From Cyanobacteriota bacterium (lineage in GTDB: Bacteria; Cyanobacteriota; Cyanobacteriia; Leptolyngbyales; Leptolyngbyaceae): DNA of 5,121 bases. Below the pieces are notes generated by a model, which was not told where the DNA came from, did no database searches, and worked only from the letters and a program-made list of their open reading frames with translations. The stretch lies in assembly GCA_027482985.1 (NCBI GenBank), contig JAIXVO010000673.1:1-5121 (forward strand), given 5' to 3'. The translations under genes and the position numbers were made by a program. Of the stretch, positions 1 to 5,121 are shown piece by piece (the stretch's first letter is position 1; each line of letters begins with the position of its first letter).

Positions 1-2853
1 ATCAAATCCAGTGGCCTCGATCTCGGTGTGCCCGGCTTCAATCTTGGAAAGGTCGAGAATATCGTTAATCAGGCGCAACAGGTGATCGCCGCTGCGGTGA
101 ATGGTTTGCAGATCTTGTAATTGGGTTGGGGTGAGAGCCGGATCATGGGTCATTACTTCCGCAAAGCCGAGAATCACATTCAATGGTGTCCGCAATTCAT
201 GACTCATATTAGCGAGGAACATACTCTTCGCTCGATTCGCCGCCTCTGCTGCCGCTACCGCTTGGAGTACCACAGCTTCTCTGTGCTTGCGATCGCTGAT
301 ATCCTGCCCAATGCCCACGCCATAACCATTGGAAAGCCGAACATGCGCCCAACTCGTTGCGATCAGTCGCCGAGAGGCAGTCATTGTAGTCAGCTCCTGC
401 CACTCTCCGGTGGCAGCCTGGATGCCATTCAACACTTGCTGGCGATCGCCCGTATCGGGATAACATTGAGTCCAAAAGTCCGGCTGCTGCCAATCCGCCA
501 TTGACCACCCCATGATGCGTTCCACGGCGGGATTGATCAATTCAAACTGGCCCTGCGGATCACATAAAGTAATCATGACCGGGATGTGATCGACAATCGC
601 TTGGAACATTTCTTTCTGATGCCGCAGATCGATCTCTGCCTGTTTGCGATCGCTAATGTTCCGCACCATGACCAGCAGTTCATCCGGGAGCAAGGGCACA
701 ATTCGAACTTCTTCGTAATAACGTTGGTGGTCGATGTCAATTTCATGTTCATAAGTTTGGGTCTGTCCAGAGGCTAAGGCTTGTTGAGCATAGTACAAGC
801 GGAGTTGCGCTAAATCAGGCTGGAGAATGTCAAACACGTTGACATTCTGGCGGATATGGTCACGGTTAATGATGTTAAAGTTGTTGTTTGAAACGAAGTC
901 AACATAGGTACCATCAACTCGCATGCGGATCAATAAATCTGGAATCGCTTCAATCATGGCTTGCTTGGTGGCTTCACTTTGGCGCAGCGCCATCACCGCT
1001 GCTTCCCGCTCCAGCGTCAATTGCACCCGTTCACTCACATCCCGATTACTGGCTCGTCGCCCTAAATAAACCCCGGCCGCATTAAACACAGGCTGACACA
1101 CATGGGAAATCCAGCGTTGCTCGCCATTGCGGTGGATGATCCGAAATTCCATCACACCATCCATATTCACATCAGTACAGTCATGCTGTAGAAAGCGATC
1201 GCAGTCGTCGGGATGCACAATTTTTTGGAGTAAATACGGATACTCGATAAACTCAGTGGGAATGTATCCCGTAATCCGTTCGCAGGACGGCGAGACATAA
1301 ATGAAAGTGCCATCGGGAGCCTGCCAATATTCCCAGTTGTAGGTGAAGTCGATCGCCGTCCGGAACTTTTCTTCACTTTGCAACAGCAGCGCTTCAGTCT
1401 GTTTGCGATCGCTGATATCTTTCAAAAAACAGTAGTGACCCATGAATTGCTGATCCTCGTCATTGGTAGCCACCATCACCAGTTGTTTGTAGAAGATCGA
1501 GCCATCTTGCCGCCGTCCGCGGGCTTCCACCTCCACCTTCCCCGTCTGACGCATCTCCTGGTAAGCCTGTTGCAACTGGGGTAAATCTTCAGGATGAGCC
1601 GTTTGGTGCCAATCCAGCCCGATCAGGTCAACCGGGAGGGAGCCCAGACGGGAGGCATAGACCTGATTGACATAACGGTAACGCCCCGCCGCATCCAGCT
1701 GCGCAATCCCTGAAACCGCATGTTCCATCACTGCAGTCAGCGATCGCAAGTCGGCCTCGGCTTGCTTCAAGCGCGTAATGTCAATAAACGTCACCACCAC
1801 TTGCGTCAGTTGTTGCTGGGCATCAAAGTCAGGAAAGGCTGTCACCAGCATCCAGCGTCGATCTTGGCGATCGTGTTGCACCCCGACAATGCGATTGTGG
1901 AGCGGCTGTTGGGTGGTCAACACGTGATTGACGGGATATTCGGCTAGCGGCATCACCGTGCCATCCTCCCGCACCAAATGCCAGATTGGATCATTTGCAC
2001 TTTTGCCAAATAGCTGCTCGCGGGTGAGCCCCAACACATCACAGGCTTTTTGATTCCAGCCAATAATCCGTGTATCGGGGGCATGCACCATAATCCCCGT
2101 ATTTAAGTGCGAGACTAACTCCCGATAGCGGGCTTCACTCTGTTGCAGTGCCAGTTCGGTTTGTTTGCGCACCGTAATATCAGTATGCGACCCCACCAGA
2201 CGAACGGCTTTGCCCATCTCATTCCAGAGGGCTTGACTGCGATCTAAAATCCATTTATAAGTCCCATCCTGGCACTGAAGGCGATACTCAACTTGATAGC
2301 ATGAGATTTTGCGATCGAAGTAATCTTGTAAGGTTTGATTGACGTGGGGAAAATCATCTGGATGGACTCGGTGTGACCATTCTGTGAATTGATTGGAAAT
2401 CTGTTCAGACTTAAATCCTAACAACGTTTTCCAATTCTCAGTGAACAACACTTCGTTCGTGCTGACGTTCCAATCCCAAATGCCCGCATGATTGCCACGT
2501 AAGACCAATTGCCAGCGGTCTTCATGGGTCCGCAAATGGGCTTCCACCTGACGGAGTTGGTCAATTTCAGCCTGAAGCTGTTGATTCATAATGCGGGTGT
2601 GGCGCACCTGCCGCTCGGCTCGCAGCCCTAGATAGACCACCAACACCCCCAGCCAAACTCCAAGCACGGCACCTGCCAATCCCCAGGAAAACCCGACCCC
2701 AGCGGCAGGTAAGGCCAATCCACCCACTCCCAACCGTTGCCATCGCCAGATCACCAAAGTCGTTGCCAGCCCACCCAGGCTCAACGGCAGATAGGCAAAG
2801 GTCAGCCAGTTGTTCAACCTTTGTTGTAATTGACCTTGAGGGGGATTATTCAC
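1..2853 (-). CDS. Membrane-anchored multi-PAS sensor histidine kinase (C-terminus cut by window edge)
   Basis: The frame is open without a stop for 951 codons from a GTG at 2853 to the left edge. The nearest in-frame stop upstream is TGA at 2898-2896. An AGGAG lies 11 nt before the GTG (slightly long spacing); an in-frame TTG at 2883 has no ribosome site. Two hydrophobic segments (about residues 16-36 and 46-77) with only a short loop between them suggest a simple membrane anchor with no periplasmic sensor. A charged, likely helical linker (78-111) leads to six PAS/PAC modules at roughly 112-230, 241-362, 371-485, 490-612, 625-738 and 745-855. Several end in TDIT or (D/N)ISDRK. The first and fourth contain HPDD and look like the PAS_3 type. 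A HisKA domain follows, with [10 protein letters not shown] (His885) and [11 protein letters not shown]. The catalytic ATPase domain, and any receiver after it, would lie beyond position 1. By family it autophosphorylates on His885 in response to cytoplasmic signals; ligands cannot be read from the sequence. Confidence 0.95.
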   Translation of the reverse strand, partial: MNNPPQGQLQQRLNNWLTFAYLPLSLGGLATTLVIWRWQRLGVGGLALPAAGVGFSWGLAGAVLGVWLGVLVVYLGLRAERQVRHTRIMNQQLQAEIDQLRQVEAHLRTHEDRWQLVLRGNHAGIWDWNVSTNEVLFTENWKTLLGFKSEQISNQFTEWSHRVHPDDFPHVNQTLQDYFDRKISCYQVEYRLQCQDGTYKWILDRSQALWNEMGKAVRLVGSHTDITVRKQTELALQQSEARYRELVSHLNTGIMVHAPDTRIIGWNQKACDVLGLTREQLFGKSANDPIWHLVREDGTVMPLAEYPVNHVLTTQQPLHNRIVGVQHDRQDRRWMLVTAFPDFDAQQQLTQVVVTFIDITRLKQAEADLRSLTAVMEHAVSGIAQLDAAGRYRYVNQVYASRLGSLPVDLIGLDWHQTAHPEDLPQLQQAYQEMRQTGKVEVEARGRRQDGSIFYKQLVMVATNDEDQQFMGHYCFLKDISDRKQTEALLLQSEEKFRTAIDFTYNWEYWQAPDGTFIYVSPSCERITGYIPTEFIEYPYLLQKIVHPDDCDRFLQHDCTDVNMDGVMEFRIIHRNGEQRWISHVCQPVFNAAGVYLGRRASNRDVSERVQLTLEREAAVMALRQSEATKQAMIEAIPDLLIRMRVDGTYVDFVSNNNFNIINRDHIRQNVNVFDILQPDLAQLRLYYAQQALASGQTQTYEHEIDIDHQRYYEEVRIVPLLPDELLVMVRNISDRKQAEIDLRHQKEMFQAIVDHIPVMITLCDPQGQFELINPAVERIMGWSMADWQQPDFWTQCYPDTGDRQQVLNGIQAATGEWQELTTMTASRRLIATSWAHVRLSNGYGVGIGQDISDRKHREAVVLQAVAAAEAANRAKSMFLANMSHELRTPLNVILGFAEVMTHDPALTPTQLQDLQTIHRSGDHLLRLINDILDLSKIEAGHTEIEATGFD

Positions 2854-2864
2854 AAGTCGTGCCA

Positions 2865-2869
2865 CTCCT
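2865..2869 (-). promoter_or_regulatory. Ribosome binding site candidate for the multi-PAS kinase
   Basis: The minus strand reads AGGAG, ending 11 nt before the GTG at 2853. It is the only good Shine-Dalgarno match near the 5' end of this frame. A second in-frame GTG at 2865 overlaps the motif itself, so the site favours the GTG at 2853 as the start. The spacing is a little longer than usual, so the assignment is moderate. Confidence 0.45.
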
Positions 2870-2945
2870 AAACCAGTAATCAATGCAGCAGGTTCTCAAA
2901 AACTTCACCGCCAGCCTGTCAGGTCAGACAGACTCGCAACGTCGC

Positions 2946-3170
2946 CTATGAACCGTGTAAGTTTTCATAGCCAACTTGCAGTTGGCTCCAGAGGCTTGAG
3001 AGCTGCTTATAAGCGGTCTGGGGAGAAATTTTACCCGCTGTTTCTAAGTTGCAAATAATATCGACTTTTTGCGCAAATTCTTGCAAGTTCGCGTTCAACG
3101 CTAAATTTTGAGGACTAAATTTTCCCCGATACCGGACATATGGAAACAAAAAGGGAGGGAGGTGATTCAT
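2946..3170 (-). CDS. Small conserved cyanobacterial protein (resembles the DUF7219 family)
   Basis: This is a 74-residue protein ending in TAG. Its core has the pattern RYRGKFSPQNL, then NANLQEFAQ, then ICNLETAGKISPQTAY and a closing LWSQL. From memory this matches small cyanobacterial hypothetical proteins now labelled DUF7219; I could not search to confirm the name. It has no signal peptide, membrane segment or catalytic motif, and its function is unknown. The frame can be extended to a TTG at 3245 (99 residues), but the extra 25 residues do not look like the family and that start lacks a ribosome site. I prefer the ATG at 3170, where the protein begins MNHLPPFLFPYVRYRG, although it also lacks a clear Shine-Dalgarno sequence. 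It sits about 90 bp before the large kinase on the same strand, so co-transcription is possible but not shown. Confidence 0.72.
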   Translation of the reverse strand: MNHLPPFLFPYVRYRGKFSPQNLALNANLQEFAQKVDIICNLETAGKISPQTAYKQLSSLWSQLQVGYENLHGS

Positions 3171-3197
3171 AGTTAAATCAGTTTTTACAAAGGGGAT

Positions 3198-3211
3198 GTC
3201 GCGATCGCGAC
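3198..3211. repeat. 14-bp perfect palindrome extending a HIP1 core
   Basis: GTCGCGATCGCGAC is its own reverse complement. It extends the 8-bp HIP1 core GCGATCGC by three bases on each side. It lies about 28 bp upstream of the preferred ATG of the small conserved gene. It is most likely an extended HIP1 element and not an operator; position alone does not decide this. Confidence 0.6.
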
Positions 3212-3288
3212 CTGGAGCCAAGGAGTGAAATCGAAGCAGCAGCAAAAAAATCAGGGGAACACACCACTCATAGCTTCCAAATTAAACT

Positions 3289-3313
3289 GCAAAAATGGAG
3301 ATTTGGTAAAGAT
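3289..3313. repeat. 25-bp direct repeat, copy 1
   Basis: This 25-bp segment matches 3891-3915 at 24 of 25 positions (A/G difference at position 6) in the same orientation. The shared core on the plus strand is ATGGAGATTTGGTAAAGAT. Similarity stops abruptly on both sides. This copy lies 101 bp after the stop of the degenerate receiver and about 119 bp before the ATG of the small conserved gene. Confidence 0.85.
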
Positions 3314-3414
3314 GAGAAACTTCATTTGAAATGATCTGAGCACTAAAAAATCTCAAAAGAAGAATATACTTATCATCTCAGTCAACACCGTTCGTAAACT
3401 GGATGCTGAAATGA

Positions 3415-3828
3415 TTAGCCAGAGTCTGACGCTTCGATAGAAGCCTCACCATTAGCCCAATTGAGGAGGATGGCAATTTTTTGAGGCAGATGAGCGGGTT
3501 GCGACGAATAATCAATCACCCCGGCGATTTGAAAATGTTTTAAGGGAGCCGTATTCAGCCACCTCGCTTCGGCCGCAATCAACACCACAGGAATATCACA
3601 CGTCGTCGGATGATTGCGTAAGCGTTGGAGAAAAGTAAACCAGTTCATACCAGAGGTCGATAAATCGAACACGATCGCATCAGGGCATTCTTGCTCTGCC
3701 CAGTACAGTCCTTCCAGGGGAGAATTGGCATTGCTCACTTGCCACCCCCCCAAATAGGTTAAACAGGCATGCAACACCTCCTGCACACTGGTTTCGGAGT
3801 GAATTAATAAAATTCTTTTAGCGGTCAC
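3415..3828 (-). CDS. Degenerate single-domain receiver (pseudo-receiver), CheY-like fold
   Basis: This 137-residue protein aligns without gaps to the neighbouring canonical receiver when started at the GTG at 3828. That start follows a purine-rich AAAGGGGGGCGA with AAGG 7 nt upstream. In-frame alternatives are ATG 3855, ATG 3882 and TTG 3894, all with poorer ribosome sites. The fold is recognisable: RILLIH for strand 1, the shared CL..LGGW end of helix 1, AIVFDLSTSGMN around Asp55, and IPVVLIAAEA for strand 4. The catalytic pocket is mostly gone. The acidic pair Asp10/Asp11 is His10/Ser11, Thr85 is Ala85, Lys107 is Tyr107 and the following Pro is Ser. The phospho-acceptor Asp55 and the GMN after it remain. 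About 11 residues (NGEASIEASDSG) extend past the usual end. Without the Mg-binding acids and the Lys, ordinary phosphorylation is unlikely, so a binding or decoy role is inferred. The reading frame is intact, so I call it a gene and not a pseudogene. Confidence 0.88.
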   Translation of the reverse strand: MTAKRILLIHSETSVQEVLHACLTYLGGWQVSNANSPLEGLYWAEQECPDAIVFDLSTSGMNWFTFLQRLRNHPTTCDIPVVLIAAEARWLNTAPLKHFQIAGVIDYSSQPAHLPQKIAILLNWANGEASIEASDSG

Positions 3829-3839
3829 TCGCCCCCCTT
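3829..3839 (-). promoter_or_regulatory. Ribosome binding site that sets the GTG start of the degenerate receiver
   Basis: The minus strand carries a run of purines, AAGGGGGGCGA, immediately before GTG at 3828, with AAGG spaced 7 nt from the start codon. None of the upstream in-frame starts (3855, 3882, 3894) has a comparable site at a proper distance. Starting here also gives a protein whose residues 10, 55, 85 and 107 fall exactly on the conserved receiver positions. Confidence 0.55.
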
Positions 3840-3890
3840 TGTGGCCAGGTGTCATCTCAGTTACAGCTTTATTCAGTTGCATCCTAACCA

Positions 3891-3915
3891 GCAAAGATGG
3901 AGATTTGGTAAAGAT
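3891..3915. repeat. 25-bp direct repeat, copy 2
   Basis: This copy pairs with 3289-3313 (24/25 identical, same orientation), 602 bp apart. It lies 133 bp after the stop of the canonical receiver and 62 bp before the GTG of the degenerate receiver. The two copies therefore bracket the degenerate receiver gene, and each lies a similar distance (101 and 133 bp) after a receiver stop codon. Confidence 0.85.
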
Positions 3916-3943
3916 ATAGCTTTAGTCAGAACACTTAGGACAA
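3913..3943 (-). promoter_or_regulatory. Weak promoter candidate for the degenerate receiver
   Basis: On the minus strand TTGTCC (3943-3938) and TATATC (3918-3913) resemble -35 and -10 boxes separated by 19 bp, longer than the ideal 17. Transcription would begin near 3906 and leave a leader of roughly 80 nt before the GTG. The -10 box overlaps the edge of repeat copy 2 by three bases and is not conserved at copy 1. The match is only suggestive. Confidence 0.22.
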
Positions 3944-3980
3944 GTCGGGGCGGCAAGAGCCAATGCTGGGTAGGTGTCTG

Positions 3981-4006
3981 CACCGCCGTCACCCATCACG
4001 GCAGCG
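3981..4006 (-). terminator. Hairpin after the canonical receiver, possible terminator
   Basis: In the minus-strand transcript CGCTGCCGU and ACGGCGGUG can form a 9-bp stem, including two G-U pairs, around an 8-nt loop. On the plus strand the two wobble positions become mismatches, so the stem suits the minus transcript. It begins 42 nt after the stop codon of the canonical receiver. No U-tract follows, so it does not meet the usual intrinsic-terminator rule. It may be a weak terminator, a processing or stability element, or chance in GC-rich DNA. Confidence 0.25.
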
Positions 4007-4048
4007 GCGATCGCGACGCGTGGGCAGGCGCGCCAACGACCATGGGGA

Positions 4049-4429
4049 TTAGGTTTCCCAGCCCAGGATTTCAGCGATTTCCGCGACTAACGTCAGCGGT
4101 TCAATCGGTTTAGAAATCACGCCCATGACTCCCATTTGGGTAAATTTGGCGCGATCGCTAGGTAACACTTTGGCAGTCAACAAAATTACTGGAATTGATT
4201 GCGTGAGGGGGTTGGCTTGCAACTGTTCGTAGACTGCGATACCGTTCATTCCCGGCATAGAAACATCCAACAAAATTACATTTACAGTTTGCGTTTGGAG
4301 CAGGCTGAGGCAGACTTCGCCCGAATCCGCCGTCAGTGTTTCCCAGCCAGCCAGATCTTCCAGACAGGCTTGCACCAGTTCGCGCAGGTGGGGTTCGTCA
4401 TCCACAATTAAAATCTTGCGATCGCTCAT
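4049..4429 (-). CDS. Single-domain response regulator (CheY-like receiver)
   Basis: This complete 126-residue receiver starts MSDRKILIVDDEP and ends in TAA. All pocket residues are present: the acidic pair Asp10/Asp11, the phospho-acceptor Asp55 in VILLDVSMPGMNG, Thr85 in ILLTAK, and Lys107 followed by Pro in ISKPIEP. The protein ends about where the receiver fold ends, so it has no output domain. By family it is phosphorylated on Asp55 and acts by protein contact or in a phosphorelay. The ATG at 4429 is chosen because it opens the first strand directly. The frame extends to an ATG at 4483, but that would overlap the kinase gene and add 18 unlike residues. It begins 20 bp after the stop of the kinase gene, with no strong ribosome site, which suggests translational coupling in one operon. 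The kinase upstream is its likely phosphodonor. Confidence 0.95.
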   Translation of the reverse strand: MSDRKILIVDDEPHLRELVQACLEDLAGWETLTADSGEVCLSLLQTQTVNVILLDVSMPGMNGIAVYEQLQANPLTQSIPVILLTAKVLPSDRAKFTQMGVMGVISKPIEPLTLVAEIAEILGWET

Positions 4430-4449
4430 CAAGGTTCCAGGTCGTAGAA

Positions 4450-5121
4450 TTACTCCAGTGTGGCTAGGGGCAGCGTAAAACAAAAAGTACTGCCCTTACC
4501 GAGCGTACTTTCCGCCCAAATTTTACCGCCATGCCGTTCGATAATACTGCGACAAATGGGTAGCCCCAAACCAGTGCCGCCTTTTTCGCGCGAATCGGAA
4601 GCATCCACCTGTTGGAAACGCCCAAAAATCAGTTCTAGTTTATCCTCAGGAATGCCTCGCCCCTGATCGCGCACCTGAAACAGCGCCGCCTCTAACTGCG
4701 GGGTGGCAGCCAGCATCACAGTGGAGTGGGGCGGCGAAAATTTAATCGCATTACTGAGTAAGTTTGTCAGGGTTTGCAGAATGCTGTCTGCCGCTGCCCA
4801 CACCTGCACCTGGGTAGGCACAATCTGGAGTTGAATCGAGTGCTGTTGGGCGATCGCCTGCACGCCATCGACTGCCGCTTGCATTAAATCCATCGCCTTG
4901 CAGGTCGATCGGTCTAGAATCAACCGCCCCGACTCTAACCGTTCCAGATCCAGAATATCGTTGACCAGATTGACCAACCGATGAGTATCTGCCAGGGCAA
5001 TTTCAATCATCCGTTGCGCTTTGTCGGGCTTCTTCGCATATACCCCCGATTGCACCAAACCCAATGACATTTGAATCGCCGTTAAAGGTGTCCGTAATTC
5101 GTGGCTGACAATGCCAATAAA
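4450..5121 (-). CDS. Sensor histidine kinase, C-terminal catalytic half (N-terminus outside window)
   Basis: The frame is open from the right edge to TAA at 4450, giving 223 visible residues. The first visible residues hold the H-box, [15 protein letters not shown], with the phospho-accepting His at visible residue 7. An internal Met at 5070 lies after the H-box and cannot be the true start. The second HisKA helix has NDILDLERLESG. The ATPase domain has the N-box NLLSNAIKFSP (Asn124), the G1 box DQGRGIP (152-158), the F-box FGRFQQVD (166-173) and the G2 box GGTGLGL (181-187). It ends with the typical STFCFTLPL strand. All catalytic motifs are intact. There is no fused receiver at the C-terminus; instead a separate receiver gene follows after 20 bp. 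The sensory part, lying beyond 5121, cannot be judged. Confidence 0.96.
   Translation of the reverse strand, partial: FIGIVSHELRTPLTAIQMSLGLVQSGVYAKKPDKAQRMIEIALADTHRLVNLVNDILDLERLESGRLILDRSTCKAMDLMQAAVDGVQAIAQQHSIQLQIVPTQVQVWAAADSILQTLTNLLSNAIKFSPPHSTVMLAATPQLEAALFQVRDQGRGIPEDKLELIFGRFQQVDASDSREKGGTGLGLPICRSIIERHGGKIWAESTLGKGSTFCFTLPLATLE

Larger units (their letters stand above)
3171..3414 (-). other. Intergenic region between the degenerate receiver and the small conserved protein
   Basis: This AT-rich stretch of 244 bp encodes no convincing protein. It holds one copy of the 25-bp direct repeat (3289-3313), an odd-centred 13-bp palindrome TCATTTGAAATGA (3322-3334), and a 14-bp perfect palindrome built around a HIP1 core (3198-3211). 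The latter falls within the leader of the small gene, or within its coding region if the TTG start at 3245 is used. I find no convincing -35/-10 pair and no hairpin followed by a T-run in the minus orientation. A promoter for the small gene probably lies here, but I cannot place it. Confidence 0.5.
3829..4048 (-). other. Intergenic region between the two receiver genes
   Basis: This 220-bp stretch has no convincing gene; the open frame on the plus strand here has no recognisable family. Its right part is GC-rich, with a HIP1 core at 4007-4014 and a GGCGCGCC palindrome. It contains a hairpin (3981-4006), the second copy of the 25-bp repeat (3891-3915) and a weak promoter candidate (3913-3943). 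Its length suggests the degenerate receiver is not simply the tightly coupled third gene of the kinase-regulator operon. Confidence 0.5.
289..4857. repeat. Dispersed HIP1 octamers (GCGATCGC), 11 copies
   Basis: Exact GCGATCGC occurs at 289, 442, 646, 1195, 1405, 1740, 3201, 4007, 4151, 4418 and 4850 (first base of each). Random expectation for an octamer in 5.1 kb is under 0.1. This is the core of HIP1, the highly iterated palindrome of many cyanobacterial genomes, and it is the strongest clue to the host. Nine copies are inside coding sequence and two are between genes. Confidence 0.95.

Noticed and set aside
209..508. Minus-strand open frame of 99 codons inside the PAS kinase
   Set aside because: It is in a different frame from the kinase, which is uninterrupted here and encodes the sixth PAS domain; this is a shadow.
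121..1947. Several plus-strand open frames (for example 121-504, 586-777, 888-1085, 1378-1584, 1720-1947)
   Set aside because: All lie opposite the long open PAS-kinase frame, have no recognisable family, and are explained as shadows of its codon pattern.
2916..2931. Small hairpin CTGTC / GACAG after the small conserved gene
   Set aside because: Only five pairs and no adjacent T-run in the minus orientation, so it does not support a terminator.
3322..3334. Odd palindrome TCATTTGAAATGA as an operator
   Set aside because: AT-rich DNA produces such palindromes by chance, and it is not tied to a recognisable promoter or to a second copy.
3289..3915. Mobile-element or CRISPR interpretation of the direct repeat
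   Set aside because: Only two copies, no spacer periodicity, no terminal inverted repeats, and no transposase, integrase or cas gene nearby.
3841..4113. Plus-strand open frame across the intergenic gap between receivers
   Set aside because: It overlaps the ends of both receiver genes, has low-complexity composition without family resemblance, and lacks a ribosome site; not called.
1..5121. Truncated kinases as pseudogenes
   Set aside because: Both kinases are cut exactly at the window edges and their visible frames and motifs are intact, so the truncation is an artefact of the window.

Overview
The window looks like chromosomal DNA from a cyanobacterium. The palindrome GCGATCGC, the core of the cyanobacterial HIP1 repeat, occurs 11 times in 5.1 kb, against well under one expected by chance. 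The proteins also have a cyanobacterial two-component style: a long multi-PAS kinase, single-domain receivers whose first helix ends in CLEDLAGW, and a small protein resembling a cyanobacteria-only family. The genus cannot be fixed from this sequence.

Every gene supported lies on the minus strand, so transcription runs from high to low coordinates. In that order they are: (1) the C-terminal half of a histidine kinase, entering from the right edge (5121-4450); (2) a complete canonical single-domain response regulator (4429-4049), 20 bp after the kinase; (3) after a 220-bp gap, a second single-domain receiver (3828-3415) that has lost most of its phosphorylation pocket but keeps the acceptor Asp; (4) after a 244-bp gap, a small conserved cyanobacterial protein (3170-2946); (5) after about 90 bp, a very large membrane-anchored kinase with six PAS domains and a HisKA domain (2853-1), which runs off the left edge before its ATPase domain. 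Both kinases are cut only by the window edges, and I see no internal stop or frameshift in either.

Genes 1 and 2 form a plausible kinase-regulator operon. Neither receiver carries a DNA-binding or enzymatic output domain, so phosphate or protein contact must be passed on to something else. The two receivers align without gaps from their start codons and look like tandem paralogues. The degenerate receiver gene lies between two copies of a 25-bp direct repeat (24/25 identical). This would fit a duplication of a receiver plus its downstream flank, followed by loss of the pocket in one copy. The large PAS kinase is probably a separate cytoplasmic-sensing system anchored by two short N-terminal membrane segments.

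The most interesting object is the degenerate receiver and its repeat-flanked position. I see no CRISPR array, tRNA, rRNA, transposase or defence system.
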